A stretch of DNA of 64,000 bases from Phytophthora colocasiae. Its lineage: Eukaryota > Oomycota > Peronosporomycetes > Peronosporales > Peronosporaceae. The translations under genes and the position numbers were made by a program. Shown in pieces: positions 42,767 through 54,362 of this stretch (positions are counted from its first letter, which is position 1; the number at the start of each line of letters is the position of its first letter). The notes under the pieces were generated by a model. The model was not told the origin of the DNA and did no database searches. It saw only the letters and a program-made list of their open reading frames with translations. The DNA lies in assembly GCA_018806915.1 (NCBI GenBank), contig JAGKQI010000089.1, positions 186,001 to 250,000 on the forward strand, written 5' to 3'.

Positions 42767-45700
42767 ATGGCGCGCACCCACAAGACAGCTCATATCAAGC
42801 AGCAGATGGTTCGCCTAGAGGAGGAGGCACGCTTGGCAGCAGCTGCAGCAGAAGCAGACGCCGAAGAAGGGGGGGAGGATGAATCCGCGGCGGAGGAGAA
42901 GACTCGCCTTGCGACCGTCCAGACGGCTCGCACTCGATCTGAGAGAGCCGCCGCTCTGCAACGCGCGAGGGATGAGCGTGAACAAGCCAGCGCGATGCTG
43001 CTTGGTCCGCATGTCGTGAGCAAGGAAGCCAACACGCACGACACCGAGGAATCGGCGGAGGAGGATGAGGAGCAGGACGCGGAGGGGGAGGACGCGGAGG
43101 AGGAGGACGCAGAGGAGGAGTACGTGGAGGAGGACGCGGAGGAAGAGCAGGAAAAGACTGAAGATCGAGGGTTGTCTTCACGCCGGCGGAACAAGCGCTC
43201 CGTTGAAGAAGTGGATGAAGACCTGTTAGTACCTGTTCCACCGTTTAAACAAGAGCACAAGACCTGGGCTGATTTTGATCAGGGTATGAAGCAGTATATG
43301 GCAGAGACGCACCAAGTGCTGGTCATAAAGGAGGTGATTAACGTTGCAAGACGCAATGCTACGCTCAGAAAACAAATCCAGTACCAAGGGGTGACAGATG
43401 ACGAGATCCCACTGATACCAACGAGTATGGAGCCGTACCAGCGCAAGTTCATCTGTACTCACGGATGGCCTGCACGCGAAAGGTCCACGGGCAAGCGCAC
43501 CATGCACAACCTTCGTCGAACGGAGTGTCCCTTCCAGATGCTAGCTCAAGTGACGCAGAAGGAAGATGGCTCGTGGGAGATCGCTGTAAAGCGCGAACGA
43601 TACGTCCACAATCACCAGATGTCGTCAGGTATCTATCAACATTACCCAGGTATTCGCCAGGTATCTTCCCAGTCGGCGTTGATGCCGGGAGTCCAGCTAC
43701 TGATGCAAGCGCAAGCAGGGGCTTCAAGTATTTACGAGTACATCCGCGAAAGCTCCGACCACCATGTGACGATGAAGGACGTCCACAACTTGGTTGCTCG
43801 CCTGCGGAACTCAGGTAAGTCCTTTGTCGTTGCCTTGTATTTCGTTCTCATCTCACTCGAGAAATATTGGTTTATTCGTACATAGGTGCCCAGTTGTCAG
43901 ACGACGATGCCGTCGCCGAAACAATCGTCAACTTCAACATGGAGTCCCCGACAAACGTGGCGTCTGTTCATCAAAGCGCTCGTGGAAACACAGGCGTAAT
44001 TTCAATCACAACGGGGCACATGCGTTCTATGGTGGACAGTTTCCCCGAGGTTCTTCAGATGGACTGCACCCATAAGACGAACAAGTGAGTTTTTGTTGTC
44101 CATATTGATCCAGGTATAACGCCTTGGTTTCCAGGTAATAATCAGTTTTCTTGCTTAGGTATAATTACCAGCTCTTATCCATGGTCGCGATGGATCAGTT
44201 TGGCCAAGGGCAACCTGTCCAGTACTCGTTGCTGGAGACGAATGCTGACTGGCACATGACAAAGTGTCTAGACCACTTCAAGCGTGCTAACGAGCACTGG
44301 CGCTTGGTTCGTATCGTCATTGTGGATAAGGATATGCGAGAGGTAGACGTTATACGTCAAAAGCTGCCCGAGGCCCGTGTGTTGTTCTGCCATTTTCACG
44401 TGATCAAATGGCTACAAGAAACTATTCGAAAGTCGAGTAAGTTTGGAGTATACGAACCCGGCGTGTTGACCCAACTTAAACACGCAATCACAAACATGAC
44501 GTACGCTCGGACTGACGCGAATTACGAAGAGCATCGAGCGGAGTTCAAAAGTCTGTCATTGCGGGAAGGCCGTTCCGATCTGTGGGATTATTTCGAGAAA
44601 AACTGGGATGAGTGCAAGGAAATGTGGGTGATAGCACACCGCGTTGATCTGCCACACTTCAACAACCACACCAACAATCGTGTCGAGAGTCTGTTCGGCA
44701 AGTTGAAGCAGCATTTGAAGGGCCATTTATCCATGCACTCGAGCCTACAAGCACTTTTGGCGTTCCAGCGCCGTAAAGAAGAAGAATACTACGCCAAGGT
44801 TCAGATGCCCGGAACGTTGCGGGACACGAAATTATCGGAAGAGATGAACATCGTACTTGGAATGACGACGCGGTGGGTGGCCGCCGCTGTTAAGACGCAG
44901 TACGATGTCGCCATGGATCCGAATATTGCGAGCTCGTACGTCTTCGTCGACAACGGAGATACAGTCACCGTCCGCTCTGGTGAAACCGAGTATATGCTGC
45001 AGAAGGACAGTTGGGCATGCGACTGCGAGTTTGCGCTCACCATGAAACTTCCGTGTCGACATGCAATGGTGTTCAAGCAGAGAAGCGGGAGTCCGTTTGT
45101 CATTCCATTTGCTGCAATCGCGATCAGGTATATCCATGTTTCTCCAGGTATCTCACAGGTATTGACTTTCTGTCAGGCACTAACTTGCGTGTGATGCGTA
45201 TTTTTGTCGTTCTGGTTGTTGTAGGTGGTACGGCCAGAGTCGACTATCTACGAAGGGCCTGCCTGAAGTCACGAAACCATTTGTTGCTAAGATCTTCAAG
45301 CCCGAGATACCTGCAAACCCAAAATCGGAACAGGAAAAATTTCGCCGTGCACAGCAAACATTTGGTCGTATTAGTGGCGAACTAGCACGATTCGATGATG
45401 AAACGTTCGACAGGGCTATGGATCAGTTCGACACTTGGTGGCATAATCTTCGGCAAGGACAGATCGCTATTCCCGAGACCCGGGACGTCTACAGTGCGGA
45501 AGACTCGAATCCTGATGAAGATAGAGGGGGTGGTAGCGGGGGCGATGCAGGCGGAAGCTCCAGCAATGCGGGCAACAGAGGCGGTGCTGGCAGTGAGGGT
45601 ACTGATGGTGGATCTCACCGGGGTGGTTGCAGCGGTGCAGATGGCAGTGATGATATCGATGATGATATACCAATCACTCAGCGATCGATTGCACAGCCTG

Positions 45701-46489
45701 CCGTCGCTAATGAAACTCTACCTGTTCGAATCAAGTTAAATGCCTGTGTGGTGTCGGTCGGGCGTCCACGACTAAACCGGAATCAGCAGCGAGCGAAGGC
45801 AAAGGCGGATCTCAAAGAATACAACAAGGGAATGAAACTGCGGGGCCTGCTCCGCGACCGAGATGTGTGTGAAGTGGTTGCAGCGTTGAAGGAGATACAA
45901 CCCGGCCTGAGTGAGGTCGGATCATTCATCGCGACCTTTCAGGTGCTTGGAAAGGCCGCCGGAAAACCGCTAGCGTGGCGCCTGGACCCTGAGTACGTTG
46001 CAGACACCGTTCGGTACCGGCTCCCCGCGTCAACAATTGATCAAGCACTTCAACAATTGCGCGAGAGGCTAAGTGGAGAACAGCACGAGATCGCGCTTGA
46101 CAGTGAAGGCGGTATTGTCGAGGGACGTTATAGATACGTCGTCGCAATTGAAAAGATCGGAAGCTTCAGCAGAGAGAAGTTGGAAAGCATGAAGTGGTTG
46201 AGCAACCTGCAGACGACGTGCGACAACGGTGTGTCGCTGTGCGCGTGGCTCAATACGGAGGTGCACGATGTTGTCGACGAACATGCTACGGTAGGCATGG
46301 CGATGACTGAAATTTTGCAAACCTGGCCATACCTGGTCACACCTGGATTCGGTTTCGACTTGGCGATGTCTGACCTCTACTGCTACAGAGAGTCCACGTG
46401 GTTGAATGACAACGCAATCCGCGCCTTCATGGAGTTTCTCAAGACCTACAAGAACAACACGACGGTGATGATGCCGCCATCAAAGATGC
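42767..46489 (+). pseudogene. MULE transposase with SWIM finger, 5' part of Ulp1-fusion gene
   Basis: Four exons up to the insertion: 42767-43814, 43886-44084, 44159-45127, 45225-46489. The start MARTHKTAHIKQQMV is followed by acidic/coiled-coil sequence (low-complexity Glu/Asp at 43040-43150), a FAR1/WRKY-GCM1-like zinc module (RKFICTHGWP, RRTECPFQM, VHNHQM), then the MULE catalytic core: VLQMDCTHKTNKYNYQ (first Asp), IVIVDKDMREVDV (second Asp), ARVLFCHFHVIKW, and a Glu further on near LWDYFEKNWDECKEMW. A SWIM zinc finger (WACDCEFALTMKLPCRHAM) follows. The C-terminal region holds a Gly/Ser linker and the start of a Ulp1 peptidase (STWLNDNAIRAF), where a Ty3 insertion cuts the gene after codon AAG ATG C. 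The transposase itself is intact. Confidence 0.85.
46485..46489. other. Target-site duplication GATGC, left
   Basis: The 5 bp GATGC before the left LTR are repeated at 54363-54367 after the right LTR, as expected for a Ty3-type integrase. Joining across a single copy restores the transposon gene's frame. Confidence 0.9.
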
Positions 46490-46901
46490 TGCAGCGGGGC
46501 TGCGTAGGTGTGCACGGCACAGAGGAAGTTGGGTTGACTCGTAGAGTCCTGCTTGCAAGGCACTAGCCTTCGGTTCTATACAAGAACCAAGTAGTCCACT
46601 AAATACGGGACTCTCACAATCAGTGTCCCTATAATAAAGGAACTAACACTAATTATGTAAAATGCAAACTGATTTTTATTTATTTTATTGCCCTAATCCT
46701 GAATGTAACGGATTTAGTATCTAACATACTAAATCCTAATCAAATGTAATGTGTGGCTCTGAGCTAACAGCCAGCAACTGGCTACATGTGTGACGTGTGA
46801 GAAACACTATGTGTTGTACACGGATCTGTGACTTGTGACCTGGATGGTGTATACCACACCTATTGTAGCCAAGGCGCGCAGCGCCGTGTAACCCCGTTAC
46901 A
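46490..46901 (-). repeat. 3' LTR (element is in minus orientation)
   Basis: 412 bp, starting TGCAGCGGGG on the plus strand and ending GTTACA; on the element's own strand TGTAAC...CTGCA, i.e. TG...CA ends. It matches the LTR at 53949-54362 almost completely; the differences I see are three small indels and one substitution. Confidence 0.93.
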
Positions 46902-46913
46902 CCCTCCCCCACC
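46902..46913 (-). other. Polypurine tract next to 3' LTR
   Basis: On the element strand the bases directly before the 3' LTR read GGTGGGGGAGGG, a purine run of 12 nt containing one T. This is the expected second-strand primer. It confirms the minus orientation. Confidence 0.75.
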
Positions 46914-48839
46914 AAACCGTGGATACGGAGTATCTACAACTGTAGACATAACTGCCTTGTCAAGGCCTGTCACCGGCAACTTTCCGATAAAAGAAATCTC
47001 TCAACGAGAGTGCGCGGGTGCGCTGGCTCAACGAGCACATTCTTCAATTCTCCCCAGCGAGCCAACCGCTCCTGAGGTGTCCAGTGACCAGGCGTCTACG
47101 CCCCAGCGCCTCAGCGCTTTCCGGTCTGAGCCCTCGGCTCCTCTCACGCTCTCCGATTCGGAGTATTTCGCGGCGTCTCGCCTTCGCTACGGAGCGATGT
47201 TCAAGGCCAGCCCGACGTCAAGTGGTAGCGGTGGCTCACCCTTCGAGTACACGACAGCGTCGCCGACGCGCGACCCACGTCGCTCTCCTACAGAGGAAGG
47301 CGAGGTCGAAGTGGACTACGAGGAGTCCGAACAGGGCGATGCCCATGCGTCTCCTGCTCCTGCGAGCCCTCGGACGACCCGATCTGAGCTGCGCTCTCCA
47401 CGCGATCCGCGTCGGTACTCAATTCCTCGGCAGCTGCGGCAGCCCAATCCGTTCCCGGAGGGACCTTCGAGCCTCGTGCTCAACGCGTTGCGCAACGCAC
47501 CACCGCTTCCTGCTCGCGATGAGCCAGAGTCACTCAAGGGAGTCGAAGACGCGATCACCAACCCTCTGGATGAGGCACAGGAGGCTTCCTGAGCGGTGCT
47601 CCAGAGTCACGTCGACCGGTCCAACGGGACATCGTGGGGACTTCGTCGCGGCGCGACTACGGCTTCGAGCCTCGCGACCCTGCCGAGCAGGTGAAGCAGT
47701 TGATGGCGCAGCCAAACCTGCATGGTTACGCCATAGGCAATCCTCCACGTACGGTGGCTGAGACTCAGCAGCGACAGGGGCTCCATGAGCGTTTCCTGAC
47801 CCCGCAGGTGTGCACACTCGCCGAGTATCGGCAACGCTTAGATAAGCAACGGCGACGGGAGTCTGTGCCTCAGATGAGGACTTATCCACTCCTGCTCCAA
47901 ACCGGAGAGACCACCCGGGACTACATGGTCCATGTGGCCACCTGGGCCGAGGCTTCACGGAAGCTCGCGTCGTTTGACCGGCTCATGGAGAGCTGCGCCG
48001 AGGTGGACGTCCGCCTCGCCCGAGGTCTACTCTTCCAGTACGCGAAGATACGCGTGCGGCCCGGCCGCTTTCCTCGTCACACGACGGCAGTGGCTCCCGC
48101 CTCTCAGACCACTATCCCTGCTTCGCAGGATGCTCCTTCAGTCTCCGAGGGAGACTCGCTGGCTGTGCCAGCCACGGAACAGAGCCTGAGCTCGGCTGCT
48201 TAGTCCGTCAGCTTCTCACACTAGTGGTGAGAAGCGGGTGTCGACCGAGTGGTCGACCTCGAGCCCTTCGGGCGCCCCTGATCTTCGCGATCAAAAGCGT
48301 CCACGACGTCAGGGCAGTCCTGCCTCAGGGACCCTTCAAACTCCCACGAGTTTTGGGAATGAGGATATCCACGCCACTTCACCAGATACTGGTTTTGACT
48401 ACGGTGGCGACGCCGCGCCATCAGGCGCTCCACGTGGTAGTGGGGAGTCCCCTGCTCATCGAGCAACGGCGGAGGAGGCCGATTCGCTGCGGAACGCCGT
48501 ACTCGATGAGTGTGACGAGCGCTATTTGTCGCATCGCGCCTGGTACCAACTCGATCACTCGATCGGTACTCTCCGGAGTCAGACTCAGTCCCTTCAAGGG
48601 AACGTCGAGAGTGTTTGGCATTCGCATGCCCGTCTCGCTCATGACATGGAGGAGATTGAAAGCCGGATGGCTTGGCTCGAAGGTCCTCAGTCCTGACTGC
48701 TCGCCTGCACCAGCAGGAGCTTCAGCTCGCTGAGTTGCGAGGTCAGGTGACGTTGCTGCTGCAGATGACGCAGCCTGGGCACGTGTCGTCGGTGCCAGCG
48801 CCTCCGCGCTCACCCCCGCGGGGTCCCGATATGGCTTAA
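46914..48839 (+). CDS. Antisense open frame of the retrotransposon, frameshifted
   Basis: Plus-strand coding-like sequence running opposite to gag-pol. It can be followed in four blocks with frame changes near 47580, 48210 and 48697: 46914-47590 (Pro/Ser/Arg-rich, RDPRRSPTEEGEVEVDYEES), 47590-48203 (RRDYGFEPRDPAEQVKQLM, then helical LAEYRQRLDKQRRRESV and FDRLMESCAEVDVRLARGLL), 48230-48696 (a basic, Ser-rich stretch and a coiled coil SIGTLRSQTQSLQGNVESVW ... MEEIESRMAWLEGP) and 48697-48839 (LHQQELQLAELRGQVTLLLQ and a Pro-rich end). About 640 codons in all. From 48221 on it overlaps the integrase end and chromodomain on the other strand. No ATG start is clear. Function unknown; the coiled coil suggests oligomerisation. 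Coding nature is inferred from composition and continuity. Confidence 0.55.
48221..48466 (-). pseudogene. Chromodomain at the C-terminus of pol
   Basis: Encodes YHVERLMARRRHRSQNQYLVKW, RGYPHSQNSWEFEGSLRQDCPD and VVDAFDRE. Aromatic and acidic positions (Y, W, W-E, L-x-x-DCPD) match the chromodomains that chromoviruses carry at the end of integrase to bind modified histones. It follows the integrase C-terminal region in a different frame, so a frameshift separates them. Confidence 0.85.
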
Positions 48840-49869
48840 GCAAGCCGACGTAGAACACCGGGTGTGTTCGCATCCGCTTTGGCAAGTCAAGCGTGTATGC
48901 CAGGCCCTTCTTGGCCACGACCGTAAATGGTCCGATGAAACGCGGACGCAATTTCGTCTTAAAGACATTTGACACTGCATGTGTAGGTAGGTTCTTAGCG
49001 TTTAATAAAACCTGGTCACCGACCTTAAATTCCATACATTGCTTCTACCTTTGTATCCGCTTGTTCCTTCTGGAACGTCTTGGCTTTCAGCCATCGCGTC
49101 CCGTACACGTCGTAATACGCTCAATCGCACCGAGAGGAAGTCATCGACTTGTTTACGCACAGCAGAAGGGCTGATATCAGCAAGCTCGGAGTCGAGCGAC
49201 GGCACAGCCTCTCCCCACCAAGCTTCCAAGGCTACCGCGTGGCGGAGTGAGCGGAACGCGCGGGTGCGCAAGGCCGTTCACGTAGAACGGGGTGAAGCCT
49301 GTCGAGGCATGCACCGCATTGTTCATGGAGAACTCAACGAGAGGGAGCATAGCGCTCCAACGCTTCGGCGTTTCAGCGCATACGCTGCGGAGGATGTCCT
49401 CCAGTACGCGGTTCACGCGTTCGGTCTGACCGTCGGTCTGCGGATGGTCCGCCGTGGACATGTCCAGTCGAGTGCCCAGCACCTTGAAGACGGACGTCCA
49501 GAAGTGACCCGTGAAACGGGGATCTCGATCCGAGACAATGGTCTCAGGCAGCCCATGCTGGCGGAAGACCCGATCGATGAAGATCGTCGCTGTACCAGCA
49601 CCATCGACGGTGTCCGGCACAGCCGCTAGATGAGCCATCTTGCTCAGACGGTCAACAAAGACCACCACGCCCGTGTTGCCTGCCGAGTCCTTCGGCAGGC
49701 CAAACACAAAGTCCATACTTATGGACTGCCAACATCCAGAGAGGTACAGGTAAGCCCGCCACGGCGCAGCCGCACGCGGCGAGGGTTTACCCCGCTGACA
49801 CGTCTCGCACGTGCGCACACATGTGCTGACCCACTTGTACATCTTCGGCCACCAGTACATGGAGCTCAC
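48421..49869 (-). pseudogene. Integrase region of pol
   Basis: Fragments in two or three frames. 49177-49869 holds part of the HHCC zinc module (ERVRTCETCQRGKPSP-type) and the catalytic D,D-35-E core: ISMDFVFGLPKDSAG (D), IVSDRDPRFTGHFWTSVF (D) and the Glu in TERVNRVLEDIL. 49002-49271 and 48421-49035 give the C-terminal part with VGDQVLLNAKNLPTHAVS and KLRPRFIGPFTVVAKKGLAYTLDLP, the GPY/F module. Catalytic residues are present but frameshifts at about 49180 and 49035 break it. Function in the living cell is unlikely from this copy. Confidence 0.88.
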
Positions 49870-50938
49870 CGAGCCGTACGTCTTCTCGCGACCGAGGTGG
49901 CCGCCTGTGGGGTGTGTCGTGAGCCTTATAGAGGATACGGTACTTCAGATCCTCATCGTGAGGAACTACCACTCGTGGTGGGTCATCCTGACCCGTGCTG
50001 TAGTACAGCAGACCGCCTTCCAGGCTGTAGCGTTGGAGTCTCGCCTTTAGGCGTCGTGACAGAGTCACCTTTGAGTCTTTAAACTCATCGCTCCCCAGAG
50101 CTTGGAGCAACGCGACACAAGAGTCGTCCTGAGCGTACGCTGCTCGAACCATGTCCGTCACGGACGACGTCACCGAGGTGACATGAGATAACTCATAGTC
50201 CGGGCGACGTGATAACGCGTCAGCGAGGACGTTCTGCCTGCCAGGCTTGTACTTCACCTCGAAGTTATACTCCGCAAAGAAGGAGAGCCATCGGGCCATC
50301 CTCTGCGAGAGGTGAGGCGACTGCGTCGCTGTGCGTAGTGACGCATGATCCGTGTAGATCACAAACGGCTTGGAGCCGAGCAGGTGAACCCTGAATTTGA
50401 CGAGAGCGTACTTCATCGCAAGTAGCTCCTTGTCATGAACTGGATAGTTCTTCTCAGCAGCCTTGAGCTGTCGCGACTCAAACGCAATGACGCGTTCGCG
50501 CCCTTCGGCGTCCGCTTGTAGCAAAGCACTGCCGATGGCAAAGTCAGAGGCGTCACAGACGACAATAAACGGACGAGCGGGGTCTGGCAGCGCCAGTATC
50601 GGTGCCTGAAGCAGGCTATCCTTGATACAAGTGAACGCATTCTCGTGCTCGGCACGCCATACCCACTCGGCATCCTTCTTAAGGAGATCCGTCAGTGGCC
50701 GAGCCAACTCAGCGTAGTTCTCGCTGTACTTGTGCAAGTAGTTGGCCAAACCCAGCCACTTACGCAAGTCCTTCTGGTTCAAGGGAACCGGCCAATCCAC
50801 AATGGCCTTGACCTTTGCTGGATCAGCACGAAGGCCATGCTTCCCAATGAAGCACCCTAGGAAGGGGATTTCTTCCGCGCCAAAGACGCACTTGTCTGCG
50901 TTGGCGTACAGCTTGTTCGTGCGCATGCACTCGAGCAC
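49787..50938 (-). pseudogene. Reverse transcriptase thumb and RNase H of pol
   Basis: 383-codon open frame. It begins in the RT connection (LYANADKCVFGAEEIPFLGCFIG, then DPAKVKAIVDWPVPLNQKDLRKWLGLANYLHKY), continues into RNase H (FIVVCDASDFAIGSALLQ, KNYPVHDKELLAMKYALVKFR, FVIYTDHASLRT, LADALSRRPDYE) with the catalytic Asp-Glu-Asp-Asp residues visible, and ends in the integrase zinc region (KYRILYKAHDTPH) where the frame breaks. Confidence 0.9.
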
Positions 50939-51795
50939 AGCTCACGTGTTCCACGTGCACCTCAACGTCAGTCTTGCCGTGTTCGGCCTGACTGTGGACG
51001 AACACGTCGTCAAAGTACGTTTGTGCGAATGCCCGTAAGGCCTGAACAGCTGCGTCACTAGACGATTGAACGTTGCGGGCGCGTTCGAGAGCCCTTGGGG
51101 CATGACGAGCCACTCCCAGAGCATACCGCTCAGGGTGCTCACCGCTGTAAGCGGAATATCACTGGCTCGCATGAGCAGCTGATGAGTACCCATCGACTAA
51201 GTCGAGTGCACTGTACATGGTGCAACCCACCATGTTGTTCTGAAGAACATCCTTCCTAGGAATCGGCGTCTGCGCCGGAATCGTGGCAGTGTTGAGCTTG
51301 TTAAAAGCGTGAACGATACGCCACTTGCCACTCAGCTTTCTGACACAGAACGTTGGCGCGGAATGCGGAGACTTGCTCTCGCGCACGAGACCCGCCGCGT
51401 GCTTCGCACGGAAGAAGGCGTCAATGACGTCGCATTGCTCTTTAGGAAGAGGCCACTGTCGGGTCACGCAGTACTTAGTTCCGGGAACTAAGTCGATCTC
51501 ATGACGAACGCCTCGGTCGGGAGGCAGGCCACTCGGTGGTTCCTTCGAGACAACGTCTCCATATTCCTTCAGCAAGGGTGGAAGGGATCCGAGGGATTCT
51601 TGAGAATCTCGATCCACTCCTGGCGTTCAACGCCTTCTTGACTTCGGCCAAGACGGACTCGTCAACGAGGACGACGAGTTTAACTCCTCCTCCAGGTCGA
51701 ACAGATGACCACCTCGGCAGGAATTCGCCAGCCTTCAAGGCATCGCCAAAGTCGGCGAAGGACATCTCTTCTAGCTCAAGGAGGCTTGTCAACAC
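50823..51795 (-). pseudogene. Reverse transcriptase fingers/palm of pol, frameshifted
   Basis: Blocks in three frames: 51159-51617 (RHEIDLVPGTKYCVTRQWPL, SPHSAPTFCVRKLSGKWRIV, YSALDLVDGY with the palm Asp), 50942-51193 (WEWLVMPQGLSNAPATFNRL) and 50823-51113 (YFDDVFVHS, the YxDD-type active site with F-D-D). Upstream, 51499-51795 is the protease-RT linker rich in Glu/Leu. All RT motifs exist but two frameshifts split them. Confidence 0.9.
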
Positions 51796-52292
51796 TTTGG
51801 CAAGTCGTCCAGCAGGACACTGCCTTCGGCACTACCGCCCACTCCATCAGCCAGAGTGTATGGCTGCCCACAGCCCTCCGGTGCGTCGGCACTTGACGTC
51901 ACGGATGACTCAGACGCAGAGCGTCTCGCCCGAAAGGGCCTTACGACGTCTTCGCCTGGCCGAAGATCGTCTGCTCGACGGAGTACGTGCCGTCGCACAA
52001 GTTTCGGCCTCTCTCGGCCCAGTGTCAGGGACACTCAGCGATCCACTCGGTCGACGACCGATGCCGCTCAGCGGAGTACGTGCCGCTGCACAATCAATGA
52101 CCGTAACAGGTCAGTGTCAGAGACACTCAGCGATCGACTTGGTCACGACCAGTATCACTCGACGGAGTACGTGCCGCCCCACAGTTCACGGCCTGGTAAG
52201 GCCCGATGCCATCGGCATCCAGTGACAGTCCATGACCGGCGTCACTCGGGTTACGTGAGCTTTGCCCCACGTTGACTCACTGCCAGCCAGCG

Positions 52293-52829
52293 CTATGCGC
52301 TCAACAGGGAGCTGCGATCCTCGCCTCGGTGCTGTCCACTAACTCGGACACACCGACTTCCAGCATCATTGCCGACTCGGCTCGATGCTCGCGCCAATAG
52401 CGCTTCTGCTTCCCTAGCAGAGGTGGGTTCATGACTCGCCAAAGCTCCACTAGGAGAGAAGTGCGTAGCACCTAAGGTCTTCGACCTCCAGTCGATCCAT
52501 GGCTCGTGGCGCTCCAGCCACGCCATACCAGAGATGAGGTCGTACCTCGAATCCAGGTCAAGACCAAGCAGCGTTCCACGCTGTCGAATCAGGAACTTCA
52601 GCCGTAGGTCCATCAGGACCTTGGCTGCCGTGACACGGACGCCCGTCGCTAGACGGACAGTGACGGTGTCACCTCTTCGCGCTCGAAGCGCCTCAGCATA
52701 ATGCTGACTACCCTCAACGGTGGAGCGTCTGACGTAGTTGCCAGACGCTCCTGAATCGATCAGCACGATCCACGGCTTCTCGAAGCCCTTCACGTCCACA
52801 TGGACGACCAGCAAGCCCTGCTTGCTCAC
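52293..52829 (-). pseudogene. Retroviral-type aspartic protease region
   Basis: 178-codon frame with IVLIDSGASGNYVRRS (DSGAS active site), a flap-like segment, and YDLISGMAWLERHEPWIDW before the linker, as in Ty3/gypsy elements of oomycetes. It is in another frame than gag. Confidence 0.88.
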
Positions 52830-52936
52830 GTTCCGTGTTCAAGAGCACGGAGCTCTTCGGGCTGAGCCCCAGTGCCTCTCACGCACTGCAGAACTCAGTT
52901 CTTCCCCAGTAGACCGCCCGCGTCTACTGGGAGCCG

Positions 52937-53891
52937 TCATTCCTGGGCAGAGCCCAAAGCGGGACCCGCGACAGGGTTGCGGCCATTCTGGCCGGCGCGC
53001 TCTTTGCGCAGAGGGCAGTTGGGCCTCAGGTGTGTGGGACTACCACACGTGTAGCACCGACGAGTGCTCATACGCTGCACCGCAGCTCGTAGCTCGGTTA
53101 CTTCATCTTCAGCATAGCTGAGGGTCCATGGGTTCAGGTCCCCGGACCCTGTGCTATTGGCACCGACCCTCGACAACTTAAAGTTGTGTTCAGCATTCAA
53201 TGCCACGCTAACAGCGTCCTCGAAGGTGCGAGGATTCTGACGGAATGCCTCCGTCCTGGCCACGCCAGCTCTCAGACCTTCCATGAAGATAGTCACAGTG
53301 ACCACCTCAGGTAGAGGATCGGCAGCCATGCCGGCAATGAGCGTGCGCAGCTCTTGGACATAGTCCACCAGGTCCTTCTTGCCCTGTCGGCAAGCGAGGA
53401 AGCGTGACCGCACGCGATACGCCTGGTTAGGTGGAGCAAATACTTGCGTAAGTTTGGCCTTAAGCTCACCCCAAGTGGGAAGGCCATTTCTACCGACGTC
53501 CCAGACGTCAAGGCCCATTCTCGTGCTCGACCTTCGAGCTTAGAGATGGCGAACGCCACGCGTTGGCCTTCCAACTGGAGCATAGCGGCCCCCATGGCCA
53601 TCTCGACCTCTCGGGTCCACAATAGGAGGTTCTCTCCTTCGTGCCCGTGAAAGGTCTTCACGCTGAGCGTGACGGGCTTAGCTCTCGGAGCGGGATTAAC
53701 TCCTTTTACATTCCGCTGAATGTGCTCAACGAGAGCGTTCTCGTACGAGGCAAATGCCTCCAGGCGCGCGTTGACGGCCTCCGGCCCTTGAGACGCAAGG
53801 TGCGCCATACCTTCAGGGCCCAGCAAGGACGTAAGCTTGTTAAGCGTGTCCCGCTGACTCGAGTCAAGTGAGCGTATGCTTCTGGCTCCAT
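52937..53891 (-). pseudogene. Gag with zinc knuckle
   Basis: Two overlapping frames. The first (53293-53887) has MAHLASQGPEAVNARLEAF, VKTFHGHEGENLLLWTREVE and KLEGRAREWA (the Retrotrans_gag core); a frameshift near 53515 moves the reading to 52937-53518 with VFAPPNQAYRVRSRFLACRQ, and the CCHC knuckle CYTCGSPTHLRPNC near the end. The start is unclear: ATG 53891 is in a third frame. Confidence 0.88.
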
Positions 53892-53928
53892 TCTCACAGA
53901 GAAACAGTCTTCAACTCAGGAGTTGGAT

Positions 53929-53946
53929 TGACTACAAGTGCTACCA
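53929..53946 (-). other. Primer-binding site
   Basis: Two bases after the 5' LTR the element strand reads TGGTAGCACTTGTAGTC. A PBS starting with TGG, the complement of tRNA CCA, is expected here. The tRNA is not identified. Confidence 0.7.
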
Positions 53947-53948
53947 GA

Positions 53949-54362
53949 TGCAGCGGGGCTGCGTGGGGTGTGCACGGCACAGAGAGGAAGTTGGGTTGAC
54001 TCGTAGAGTCCTGCTTGCAAGGCACTAGCCTTCGGTTCTATACAAGAACCAAGTAGTCCACTAAATACGGGACTCTCACAATCAGTGTCCCTATAATAAA
54101 GGAACTAACACTAATTATGTAAAATGCAAACTGATTTTTATTTATTTTATTGCCTAATCCTGAATGTAACGGATTTAGTATCTAACATACTAAATCCTAA
54201 TCAAATGTAATGTGTGGCTCTGAGCTAACAGCCAGCAACTGGCTACATGTGTGACGTGTGAGAAACACTATGTGTTGTACACGGATCTGTGACTTGTGAC
54301 CTGGATGGTGTATACCACACCTATTGTAGCCAAGGCGCGCAGCGCCGTGTAACCCCGTTACA
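53949..54362 (-). repeat. 5' LTR (element is in minus orientation)
   Basis: 414 bp, TG...CA on its own strand, near-identical to 46490-46901. A run TTTTTATTTATTTTATTGCC near the middle and AATAAA-like AT stretches may hold promoter or poly(A) signals. Followed by GATGC (54363-54367), the right target duplication. Confidence 0.93.

Larger units (their letters stand above)
46490..54362 (-). mobile_element. Ty3/gypsy chromodomain retrotransposon, complete with LTRs and TSD
   Basis: 7873 bp in minus orientation. Order on its own strand: 5' LTR (53949-54362), primer-binding site, gag, protease, reverse transcriptase, RNase H, integrase, chromodomain, an extra 1.3-kb region, polypurine tract, 3' LTR (46490-46901). 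Domain order with integrase after RNase H places it in Ty3/gypsy; the C-terminal chromodomain makes it chromovirus-like. Coding frames are broken by several frameshifts although the LTRs are nearly identical. It inserted in the Ulp1 domain of a MULE gene, making GATGC duplications. The extra region carries an antisense open frame. Confidence 0.93.

Noticed and set aside
42790..43260. Minus-strand Ser/Pro-rich frames opposite the MULE gene start
   Set aside because: They mirror the GAG/GAC repeats encoding the acidic segment of the transposase.
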